The notes under the pieces were generated by a model. It did no database searches. It worked only from the letters and a program-made list of their open reading frames with translations, and was not told the origin of the DNA. This document shows positions 1-5,027 of a stretch of 5,027 nt of DNA, in pieces; the stretch's first letter is position 1, and each line of letters begins with the position of its first letter. Source of the stretch: Gammaproteobacteria bacterium (GTDB taxonomy: Bacteria > Pseudomonadota > Gammaproteobacteria > UBA9214); the NCBI GenBank assembly GCA_030632175.1, contig DAOVVG010000195.1, positions 1 through 5,027 of the forward strand. The letters run 5' to 3'. Position numbers and translations under genes: made by a program.

Positions 1-119
1 CGTACCAGGCCCAGCCACCAGCCGGCACCAAAGGCAATCAGGTACATGAGGCCATACCAGTGCACTTCGAAAGAACCAATGGCAATCGCGACCGGGTTGA
101 TATCGGGATAGGTCAGCAT
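1..119 (-). CDS. lgt: Prolipoprotein diacylglyceryl transferase Lgt, N-terminal part (cut by window edge)
   Basis: The first 39 codons plus two bases are present; the rest lies left of the window. Lgt is the inner-membrane enzyme that moves a diacylglyceryl group from phosphatidylglycerol to the lipobox cysteine of prolipoproteins, the first step of lipoprotein maturation. The visible protein begins MLTYPDINPVAIAIG and continues with FEVHWYGLMYLIAF, the characteristic Lgt opening: a short N-terminal stretch with the 'P.A..IG...V.WYGL.Y' pattern running into the first membrane helix. The ATG at 119 is preceded on the minus strand by AAGGAA (124-129) at good spacing, so the start is well supported. 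It begins 20 nt after the rlmI stop and is probably co-transcribed with it. Identification rests on recalled family pattern and only 39 residues, but the match is distinctive. Confidence 0.9.
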   Translation of the reverse strand, partial: MLTYPDINPVAIAIGSFEVHWYGLMYLIAFGAGWWLGLV

Positions 120-123
120 AGTA

Positions 124-129
124 TTCCTT
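124..129 (-). promoter_or_regulatory. Ribosome binding site of lgt
   Basis: Minus strand AAGGAA lies 4 nt before the ATG at 119 (5 nt counted from the AGGA core). It sits wholly in the 20-nt gap after the rlmI stop codon, so lgt has its own strong initiation signal rather than depending on translational coupling. Confidence 0.7.
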
Positions 130-139
130 TTGTTATTGC

Positions 140-1339
140 CTAGGTGGCCGGCACCCGGCAAAACAGCGTTTTCAGGTAAGCGGTTTCGGGTATTGCCGGA
201 TGCACGGGATGATCCACGCCCTGGAAACCACGTTCCAGTATCTGCAGCTGTCGGCTCTGTTTACGTGCCGACTGGTAAACGATGTGCTGCAAACGTTCTT
301 CCGACAGGTGCATGGAGCAGGAGCATGATATCAGGATACCGTCCGGCGCCAACAGCTTCAGCGCCAGGCGGTTCAAGCGTCCGTAGCCCTGCTCGCCCGT
401 CTTGATGTCCTTGCGACGCTTGATAAACGCCGGCGGATCGACAATCACCACATCAAAGCGCTGGTCGGTATCCTGCAGGGCTTTTAGCACGTCAAAGGCA
501 TCGCCATTTTCCAGCCGAACCTTATCGCCAAGATCGTTAGCGGCAATATTTTTTTCCATAAACGCCTGTGCAACGGGTGACGAATCGACACAACAGACCC
601 CGGCTGCCCCGGCAGCTGCCGCTTGCAAGCCCCAGGCACCTATATAACTGAAGACATCCAGCACCTGCTTGTCTTTCACATATTTATGCATCGCCTGGCG
701 ATTGCTGCGCTGATCATAAAACCAGCCGGTCTTCTGACCTGCGCCCAGCGGCACTTCAAACTGCACACCACCCTCGGTCAGCAACACCGTCTCAGGTATT
801 TCACCGATCACCTGCGTTTCCTGTGGCAGGCCTTCCAGCACCCGCACTGAACTGTCATTGCGCAGCAGCATTCCGGTCGGCGAGAGAATGTTGTCAAGCG
901 CTTCCAGCAACAGCTCCCGCACAGCTTCCATCCCGGCCGTGGTGATCTGCACCACCAGCACCGTGCCATAGCGATCAACCACCAGTCCCGGCAAGCCGTC
1001 GCTCTCGCCAAATACCAGCCGGTAGTACGGCTGCTCGAACAACGACTCGCGCAGCGACAGTGCCGAACGCAGGCGACGCTCGAAAAACCCGGCATCGAGC
1101 GCAGCACGCGGGCGCCGGGTCAACAGGCGTGCACAGATCAGCGAGCGTGGATTCACATAGCCGGCACCCAGGGTCTTGCCCGCCGCCGACTGAATGACCG
1201 CAAGGCTGCCCGGTTCAAATCCGGATAGCGGCGATTTACTGGTATCGACTTCGTTGCTGTAAACCCAGAGATGCCCGGCAGACAGGCGTCTGTCCTCATT
1301 TCGTTTCAGAAAGAGTACAGGGAGATTGGTGGATGTCAT
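140..1339 (-). CDS. rlmI: RlmI-type 23S rRNA (cytosine-C5) methyltransferase
   Basis: 399 aa, close to E. coli RlmI (396 aa). RlmI is a cytoplasmic SAM-dependent enzyme that makes m5C1962 in 23S rRNA. An N-terminal PUA-like RNA-binding domain covers about residues 8-75 (LKRNEDRRLSAGHLWVYSNE). The Rossmann methyltransferase half follows: GQKTGWFYDQR (201-211), the SAM-binding motif I VLDVFSYIGAWG (226-237), an acidic VDSS (251-254), DPPAF (301-305) and SCSCS (338-342), whose cysteines include the likely catalytic one. The C-terminus (YLKTLFCRVP) resembles the end of E. coli RlmI. An in-frame TTG at 1399 would give 419 aa, but it overlaps the upstream gene and adds residues that precede the PUA pattern, so the ATG at 1339 is preferred. 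Its Shine-Dalgarno is weak (AAGTGAAG). Gap to the upstream gene is 34 nt. Exact target base is by homology only. Confidence 0.9.
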   Translation of the reverse strand: MTSTNLPVLFLKRNEDRRLSAGHLWVYSNEVDTSKSPLSGFEPGSLAVIQSAAGKTLGAGYVNPRSLICARLLTRRPRAALDAGFFERRLRSALSLRESLFEQPYYRLVFGESDGLPGLVVDRYGTVLVVQITTAGMEAVRELLLEALDNILSPTGMLLRNDSSVRVLEGLPQETQVIGEIPETVLLTEGGVQFEVPLGAGQKTGWFYDQRSNRQAMHKYVKDKQVLDVFSYIGAWGLQAAAAGAAGVCCVDSSPVAQAFMEKNIAANDLGDKVRLENGDAFDVLKALQDTDQRFDVVIVDPPAFIKRRKDIKTGEQGYGRLNRLALKLLAPDGILISCSCSMHLSEERLQHIVYQSARKQSRQLQILERGFQGVDHPVHPAIPETAYLKTLFCRVPAT

Positions 1340-1373
1340 AATGCATGCTTCACTTTGGATATCAGCCCGTGAC

Positions 1374-2987
1374 TCAAGGCAGTACAGCAGGGTTTTCAAT
1401 CAGCGCCCTGCCATTCAGGACTGCAAGGTACCCGCTACGGTAGGGCTGGGTAAATACCGCCATTGGGTATTGTTCAGGTTTTTTCCCGGTTATGACCACC
1501 AGCAGATCATCCGGATGCTGCCCGGCCCATGCAAGCGCACTGTCGGCGTCCAGCCGGACCAGCGGCTGCTGCAGACGGCCAACAAAACCGAACTGGCCAT
1601 GGTAGTGCGACACGCTCGCCACGCGCAGGCCATCCGCCTGGGCTGTCGCAATTACACGGCTGACAGCCTGCATATCATAGGCAGGCGCCGCCGTTCTGAA
1701 GATCCCTGCATAGACCACGCCCACCACAAACACCGACAACAGTGTCATGCGTATCGGGCAGGACGCCACGGAAGCCGGCCGCAACAGCACCAGCACAACC
1801 GCGGCTGCCACCAGCAACCCGCCCCACAACGGCTGCACGTTACTGATCCAGGGCGCCCGATCGAGCGTCTGCGGTAATACAATCAACAGCCCCCCGCAAA
1901 CCAGCAGTACCACCGCCGGCAGCCAGTCACGACGCCGGATGACAACACCGTCCAGCCCGCTGATAACACGTGCAACCAGCAAGGCAAAGGCAGGCAATAA
2001 CGGCAACAGATACTTGAGCTGCTTACCGCTCACCAGACTCATCAGGATAAACGTGCTCGCCATCCAGACCAGGCACAGGCGCAACCCGGCGTCGCGACCG
2101 GGGCGGGAATGCCACAGTGATGACCATAGCCAGGGCAGCAGAATCCAGGGTGCAAACAACACGCCCAGCCACGGCACGTACCACCACACAGGGTGTGCAT
2201 GTGCAAAGGACTGCACCATGCGGTTGGCGGTCTGCCCCCACAGAATGGCCTCGCGATAGCTGTCACCGCCGGCAGCGGCGGCCGGCAAGGCCCAGCTCAA
2301 CGCGATGACCGCAGCTATCGCCACACTGGCTGCAACACCGGCAAGCCATTTCCACAGGTCAAGTGGAAACGTGTCACGCATCCATAACGGCGCCAGCAGG
2401 GCAGCCGGCAACACCTGCAGCAGGATCACCGGCCCCTTCGCCAACACACCGAGACCGATGGCAACCCCGGTCAATAGCCAACCCGCCTGCCTGCCCCGTG
2501 CAGCACTGACAATGCCGGTGATCGCCAGCACCGTAAACAACATCAGCAACAGATCGATCTGCACCCAACTGAAAAAAGCGGTAAAGAAGATGCTTCCAAA
2601 AACAATCCAGGGCGCCAGGCGTGCAGTCGCCGGATCATCCGGCCAGAGCGTACGCGCCAGCTGTGCCGTTGCCAGCAGACTCAGCAAGGCCACCAGTGGC
2701 GCAACGGCACGCACCACCCATTCATGCACACCAAACAGCCACCAGCCGGCATGAATCATCCAGAAAAACAACGGCGGCTTGTGACTGTAGGGTTCACCGT
2801 TCAGGTACGGCACCAGCAAGTCACCGCGCAACCACATTTCCCAGGCCACCGAGGCATAACGGGTTTCATCGACCGGCAGCAGCGGCCGCGACAGCAGTGA
2901 GACCAGCAACACCAGCAGCCAGAGCGCGAACAGGCCCAGCCAGGATGTCTGGCGGGAATTCACCCTGCCCGTTTGCCTGTATGCCAA
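1374..2987 (-). CDS. ArnT-like (GT83/GT39 family) integral membrane glycosyltransferase
   Basis: 537 aa, near the 550 aa of E. coli ArnT. The family transfers a sugar from a polyprenyl-phosphate carrier to an acceptor on the periplasmic face of the inner membrane; ArnT itself puts 4-amino-4-deoxy-L-arabinose on lipid A. The protein is a polytopic membrane protein with many hydrophobic segments from residue 15 to about 430, then a soluble C-terminal domain (431-537). Family landmarks are in order: the acidic VDETRYA (39-45, likely catalytic/metal-binding D40-E41) in the first periplasmic loop, SHKPPLFFWM (68-77), KGPV (184-187), HPVWWYVPW (265-273) and SGKQLKYLLPLLPA (320-333). The start is a TTG with a GAGG site 5 nt upstream; an in-frame stop (TAG) seven codons upstream leaves no longer alternative, and a GTG at 2963 lacks a good site. 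No arnA-F genes are visible, so the sugar and acceptor are unknown. Confidence 0.85.
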   Translation of the reverse strand: MAYRQTGRVNSRQTSWLGLFALWLLVLLVSLLSRPLLPVDETRYASVAWEMWLRGDLLVPYLNGEPYSHKPPLFFWMIHAGWWLFGVHEWVVRAVAPLVALLSLLATAQLARTLWPDDPATARLAPWIVFGSIFFTAFFSWVQIDLLLMLFTVLAITGIVSAARGRQAGWLLTGVAIGLGVLAKGPVILLQVLPAALLAPLWMRDTFPLDLWKWLAGVAASVAIAAVIALSWALPAAAAGGDSYREAILWGQTANRMVQSFAHAHPVWWYVPWLGVLFAPWILLPWLWSSLWHSRPGRDAGLRLCLVWMASTFILMSLVSGKQLKYLLPLLPAFALLVARVISGLDGVVIRRRDWLPAVVLLVCGGLLIVLPQTLDRAPWISNVQPLWGGLLVAAAVVLVLLRPASVASCPIRMTLLSVFVVGVVYAGIFRTAAPAYDMQAVSRVIATAQADGLRVASVSHYHGQFGFVGRLQQPLVRLDADSALAWAGQHPDDLLVVITGKKPEQYPMAVFTQPYRSGYLAVLNGRALIENPAVLP

Positions 2988-2991
2988 ATCA

Positions 2992-2997
2992 ACCTCA
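2992..2997 (-). promoter_or_regulatory. Ribosome binding site that decides the TTG start of the ArnT-like gene
   Basis: Minus strand TGAGGT has its GAGG core at 2993-2996, five nt before the TTG at 2987. No in-frame ATG exists near the start, and the in-frame GTG at 2963 has only a poor purine stretch before it. The site lies in the 18-nt gap after the VTT gene stop. Confidence 0.55.
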
Positions 2998-3005
2998 TCG
3001 CCGGC

Positions 3006-3674
3006 CTACACATCCAGTTCACGATCAACGGCCGGTGATAAAATCTTGCCACGCCGGTATTTACGATACAGGTAGCCCCCGATAACCGCGGCTACCACAA
3101 ACAGCACCATGGCAAGCACCACCTGCCAGAACTCGTCAACGCGCGCACCACTGCCGAGCAGCGAGAAAATCAGCATTTGCGGCACGTAACCCAGCGCCGA
3201 ACCCGTGAAAAACGGGACGCTGCGCACACCGGACACGCCGGCTGCGATATTCACCATCCAGTTACTGCCCAACGGCAACAGACGGATGAGTAACGCCATC
3301 ATGAAGGTGTTTTCCCGAATAAAGTTGTCCACCTGCCGTATACGCTCCGAAAAGTGCCGCAGCATAAAGGCCCGCAAAAAAAAACGGGAAACATAGAAAG
3401 TGATCATGCAAGCGGCGACAACTGCCAGCATCGACAGTGTAAAACCATAACCAATACCGAAGGCATAACCGCCGAGAAAAGCAATCACCTGGCGCGACAG
3501 GCCGATACTCCCCAACAGCGCGCAAACCAGCACAAACAACAGTTCGCCGGCTACTCCCTGACCGCGTATCTGCGCATCGACCCACTGCTGGTCCAGTACG
3601 TCTTTCAACAGATAGCCAAACAACAACAGGGCCATAATGACCAGCAGACCCCGGAAGATGATACGCGCCGTCAT
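3006..3674 (-). CDS. VTT-domain (TVP38/TMEM64, DedA superfamily) inner-membrane protein
   Basis: 222 aa, the usual size of single-domain TVP38/TMEM64 proteins. Hydrophobic segments lie at about residues 7-25, 43-57, 62-80, 82-98, 125-150, 155-175 and 184-203, ending in a basic tail (YRKYRRGK, 203-210), consistent with a cytoplasmic C-terminus. The VTT signature is visible: RQVIAFLGGYAFG (61-73), the FYVSRFF segment (93-99), and the conserved arginine helix RLLPLG..W..N..AG.SG (131-149) followed by G159 and G162. Related DedA-superfamily members have been shown to transport undecaprenyl phosphate; whether this subgroup does so is not established, so a role in carrier-lipid handling is inference from context. 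Its ATG is 5 nt after the GT2 stop, and its AAGG ribosome site overlaps that TAA, so translation is probably coupled. A run of nine T residues interrupts the coding strand (3376-3384). Confidence 0.85.
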   Translation of the reverse strand: MTARIIFRGLLVIMALLLFGYLLKDVLDQQWVDAQIRGQGVAGELLFVLVCALLGSIGLSRQVIAFLGGYAFGIGYGFTLSMLAVVAACMITFYVSRFFLRAFMLRHFSERIRQVDNFIRENTFMMALLIRLLPLGSNWMVNIAAGVSGVRSVPFFTGSALGYVPQMLIFSLLGSGARVDEFWQVVLAMVLFVVAAVIGGYLYRKYRRGKILSPAVDRELDV

Positions 3675-3679
3675 GAGCC

Positions 3680-4396
3680 TTATTCGATTTCGGAGACAAC
3701 CGGCCGCCGGCTACGCCGCTGCAGCCAGCGCACACCGAACATGTCCACAATGCCGACCCACAAGCGATCATGCACCCCGTATTTGGACACGCCACGTGCA
3801 CGCGGCCGGTGCTGCACCTCAATAGAAAGCACCCGGCCACCCTGCCGCTGCACCAGCGCCGGCAGGAAGCGGTGCATGTGATCAAACTGTGGCAGGGCAA
3901 GAAACGTTTCGCGGGCAAACACCCTCAGCCCGCACGCCGAGTCCGGCGTATCATCACCCAGCACCCAGGCACGCACAGCATTGGCGATTCGGGAGGAAAC
4001 ACGTTTTAACCAGTCGTCCCGACGCTGCTTGCGATAACCGGTCACCAGCATGCCGGCAGAGAATGATTTATCCAGCGCCCGATACAGCGTCAGGATATCT
4101 GCCGGGTCATTCTGGCCATCACCATCCAGTGTCGCAATCCATGACGAAGCGGCCGCCTGTACGCCGCTGGCAATCGCCGCACTCTGGCCACAACACATAC
4201 GGTGCCTTAGAACACGCAGCTGTGGATGCGCCTGCCGGCTGGATTGCAACACACCCGGGGTACTGTCGGTACTGCCGTCATCGACAACAATGATCTCGTA
4301 GTCAAGCTTGTCATCCAGCCGGGCACAGATCTCGTCGATCAGCAGCGCGATGCTTTCCACTTCGTTAAAAACCGGGATGACGACGCTTAATTCCAC
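3680..4396 (-). CDS. Family 2 glycosyltransferase, polyprenyl-phosphate sugar synthase type (DPM1/ArnC-like)
   Basis: 238 aa, the length of a catalytic domain alone. Enzymes of this group transfer a sugar from a nucleotide sugar to a polyprenyl (undecaprenyl or dolichyl) phosphate on the cytoplasmic side. The GT-A fold is clear: LSVVIPVFNE (3-12), nucleotide-binding VVDDGSTD (37-44), CGQSAAIASG (69-78), the DxD-containing TLDGDGQNDP (89-98), DSACGLRVF (152-160), HRFLPALVQRQG (175-186) and RARGVSKYG (199-207), typical of DPM1-like enzymes. Unlike ArnC or GtrB there are no C-terminal membrane helices; the tail is basic (WLQRRSRR, 224-231) and may hold the protein at the membrane. The start is GTG with AGGA at 4405-4408, 8 nt upstream. 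It is the first gene of the minus-strand operon. The donor sugar cannot be read from sequence. Confidence 0.88.
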   Translation of the reverse strand: MELSVVIPVFNEVESIALLIDEICARLDDKLDYEIIVVDDGSTDSTPGVLQSSRQAHPQLRVLRHRMCCGQSAAIASGVQAAASSWIATLDGDGQNDPADILTLYRALDKSFSAGMLVTGYRKQRRDDWLKRVSSRIANAVRAWVLGDDTPDSACGLRVFARETFLALPQFDHMHRFLPALVQRQGGRVLSIEVQHRPRARGVSKYGVHDRLWVGIVDMFGVRWLQRRSRRPVVSEIE

Positions 4397-4404
4397 TTAG
4401 TGCT

Positions 4405-4408
4405 TCCT
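4405..4408 (-). promoter_or_regulatory. Ribosome binding site supporting the GTG start of the GT2 gene
   Basis: Minus strand AGGA within TCAGGAAG, 8 nt upstream of GTG at 4396. The reading frame opens with the family N-terminus (ELSVVIPVFNE) right after this GTG, so no earlier start is needed. Confidence 0.6.
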
Positions 4409-4434
4409 GAGAATGTTGTAAGTTTATTGTTAAA

Positions 4435-4440
4435 AATATA
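4435..4440 (-). promoter_or_regulatory. Candidate -10 element for the five-gene minus-strand operon
   Basis: Minus strand TATATT (5 of 6 to the sigma70 -10 consensus) sits in a short AT-rich island (about 4411-4442) that contrasts with the GC-rich surroundings, about 39 nt before the GTG of the GT2 gene. No convincing -35 hexamer is found at 16-18 bp spacing, so this is weak. An alternative reading is TTCTGA with TAACAA 17 bp downstream. Confidence 0.25.
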
Positions 4441-4584
4441 CATAGGACATCAGAACAGCCTTTCTTCCTCCCCAACACCCCCGGCAACTGCATCCCGTGT
4501 CGCCTAAAGCGCCTACTTTTGGTGCTCTGTCACCAGAATCCCTGTTGGCATCCCTTTGTGAGAGAAAATAACAAACAGCCATTT

Positions 4585-4769
4585 CCTGAAATACCCCCTC
4601 TCCCTGTCCCTCTCCCGGAATGAGAGGGGGCCAGGTGCCTGGCATTCAAGTTCACTGAGAGTTTGTCTCCCTCTCCTTTATGCCCGGCGCCTAATCGGGT
4701 ACTCCGGGAGAGGGTTGGGGAGAGGGGATAAAATCAGGCCTTTGCCTGAATACCCCTTCTGCCCAATCC
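4585..4769. repeat. CT/GA-rich inverted-repeat element (dispersed-repeat or MITE-like)
   Basis: The left arm 4592-4619 and right arm 4703-4730 are inverted repeats matching at 24 of 28 positions; as a plus-strand RNA two of the four mismatches become G-U pairs. The 83-nt interior carries smaller hairpins: 4622-4630 with 4667-4675, the near-palindrome at 4631-4642 (CCAGGTGCCTGG), and CCCG 4683-4686 with CGGG 4696-4699. A third, degenerate arm at 4751-4769 repeats the left arm in direct orientation, and CCTGAA followed by TACCCC is found at both ends (4585-4596 with one extra A, 4745-4756). It has no open reading frame for a transposase. The composition resembles CCCTCTCCC/GGGAGAGGG intergenic repeats that I recall as frequent in gammaproteobacterial genomes; multiplicity in this genome cannot be judged from one window. 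Confidence 0.65.
4726..4749 (-). terminator. Weak terminator-like hairpin, minus strand
   Basis: On the minus strand a 6-bp stem (TCAGGC/GCCTGA, 4744-4749 with 4734-4739) and 4-nt loop AAAG is followed by TTTTAT (4728-4733). This has the form of a weak intrinsic terminator for transcripts entering from the right, antisense to the DUF255 gene. The stem is short and the U-tract brief, and it is part of the repeat element, so the function is uncertain. Confidence 0.25.
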
Positions 4770-4776
4770 GCTACTA

Positions 4777-4805
4777 AAGACAGCTGTTTGGACTTCGTCT
4801 ATAGT
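4777..4805 (+). promoter_or_regulatory. Candidate sigma70 promoter of the DUF255 gene
   Basis: A -35 AAGACA (4777-4782, 4 of 6 to TTGACA) and a -10 TATAGT (4800-4805, 5 of 6) are separated by exactly 17 bp. A start point near 4812 would give a leader of about 27 nt before the ATG at 4839. It lies just right of the inverted-repeat element, so the element would be upstream of the transcript rather than in its leader. Confidence 0.45.
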
Positions 4806-4838
4806 ACATCGCCCGGCCAGCCGGCACCCGTGGAAACC

Positions 4839-5027
4839 ATGAATAAAGACAGCGAATATAGCAACCAACTTGTCAACGAGACCAGCCCTTACCTGCTGCA
4901 GCATGCCCATAACCCGGTCGACTGGTATCCGTGGGGGGCCGAGGCGCTCGACAAGGCACGGCGTGAAAACAAACCCATCCTGTTGTCGGTCGGCTACTCT
5001 GCCTGTCACTGGTGCCACGTGATGGCA
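4839..5027 (+). CDS. DUF255/YyaL (SSP411-like) thioredoxin-fold protein, N-terminal part (cut by window edge)
   Basis: The first 63 codons are present. The protein begins with a short variable stretch, then NETSPYLLQHAHNPVDWYPW (13-32), a hallmark of the YyaL/SSP411 family, followed by KPILLSVGYSACHWCHVM (45-62) with the redox-type C56-H-W-C59 motif of the N-terminal thioredoxin-like domain. Full-length family members are about 650-700 aa, with a C-terminal (alpha/alpha)6-barrel-like region not seen here. The biochemical role of the family is not settled. The ATG at 4839 puts the conserved block at its usual distance from the N-terminus; an in-frame GTG three codons upstream (4830) is possible, and neither has a strong ribosome site (GTGGAA is the best purine stretch). 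It is divergent from the glycosyltransferase operon and no functional link is evident. Confidence 0.92.
   Translation, partial: MNKDSEYSNQLVNETSPYLLQHAHNPVDWYPWGAEALDKARRENKPILLSVGYSACHWCHVMA

Larger units (their letters stand above)
4397..4838. other. 442-bp divergent intergenic region without a credible gene
   Basis: This gap separates the minus-strand operon from the plus-strand DUF255 gene. From the left it holds the operon's AT-rich leader (4397-4442); about 140 bp (4443-4584) where only a small 5-bp hairpin (4520-4535) is seen and nothing else is recognised; the CT/GA-rich inverted-repeat element (4585-4769); and a promoter candidate for the plus-strand gene (4777-4805). Open frames here, such as a 71-codon minus-strand frame over 4430-4645, run through the repeat, have biased low-complexity composition and resemble no family. 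Confidence 0.7.

Noticed and set aside
1340..1399. Longer rlmI from the in-frame TTG at 1399 (20 extra residues)
   Set aside because: It overlaps the end of the ArnT-like gene, uses a rare start without a good ribosome site, and the added residues lie before the PUA pattern; the ATG at 1339 gives the normal family length.
1326..1877. 183-codon plus-strand open frame
   Set aside because: Antisense to the ArnT-like and rlmI genes, rich in His/Arg/Gln as expected of a GC-rich shadow frame, and without family resemblance.
3262..3918. 218-codon minus-strand open frame overlapping the VTT and GT2 genes
   Set aside because: It is the alternate frame of two clearly real genes; its Cys/Trp/Gly-rich product matches nothing recognised.
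1374..4396. A true arn (L-Ara4N lipid A modification, polymyxin resistance) operon
   Set aside because: Only ArnT-like and ArnC-like functions are present; arnA, arnB, arnD, arnE and arnF are not in the window and the GT2 lacks ArnC membrane helices, so the substrate cannot be assigned as L-Ara4N.
4430..4645. 71-codon minus-strand open frame just upstream of the GT2 gene
   Set aside because: It begins inside the inverted-repeat element, has low-complexity Gly/Cys-rich composition, and covers the likely operon promoter.
4585..4769. CRISPR array or riboswitch
   Set aside because: The repeats are inverted and unevenly spaced rather than regular direct repeats with spacers, and the promoter candidate for the plus-strand gene lies downstream of the element, so it is unlikely to be a leader riboswitch.
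4734..5018. 94-codon minus-strand open frame antisense to the DUF255 gene
   Set aside because: The plus strand encodes an unmistakable conserved family N-terminus here; the antisense frame runs into the repeat element.

Overview
The window (about 57% GC by eye) reads as chromosomal DNA of a gammaproteobacterium-like bacterium. The basis is the E. coli-like RlmI and Lgt sequences and the ArnT-type glycosyltransferase; the genus cannot be named from sequence alone. Almost all of it is protein coding, and no tRNA, rRNA, CRISPR array, insertion sequence or prophage gene was seen.

Positions 4396 down to 1 (minus strand) hold five tightly spaced genes read in one direction: a family 2 glycosyltransferase of the polyprenyl-phosphate sugar synthase type (3680-4396, GTG start); a VTT/TVP38/DedA-superfamily membrane protein (3006-3674); an ArnT/GT83-type membrane glycosyltransferase (1374-2987, TTG start); an RlmI-type 23S rRNA cytosine methyltransferase (140-1339); and the first 39 codons of lgt (1-119, cut by the window edge). 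Gaps are 5, 18, 34 and 20 nt, which suggests one operon. The first three genes form a plausible cassette: the GT2 enzyme charges a polyprenyl phosphate with a sugar on the cytoplasmic face, and the ArnT-like enzyme moves that sugar onto an acceptor on the periplasmic face. The VTT protein may handle the lipid carrier; that last role is inference. rlmI and lgt are housekeeping genes downstream.

Positions 4397-4838 are non-coding and separate the operon from a divergent gene. This gap contains an unusual pyrimidine/purine-asymmetric inverted-repeat element (about 4585-4769): a long imperfect stem with nested hairpins and a third degenerate arm. It looks like a dispersed intergenic repeat or MITE-like element. 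A good sigma70-like promoter candidate for the plus-strand gene follows it.

From 4839 to the right edge is the start of a plus-strand gene for a DUF255/YyaL (SSP411-like) thioredoxin-fold protein, with its CxxC motif visible and the rest outside the window.
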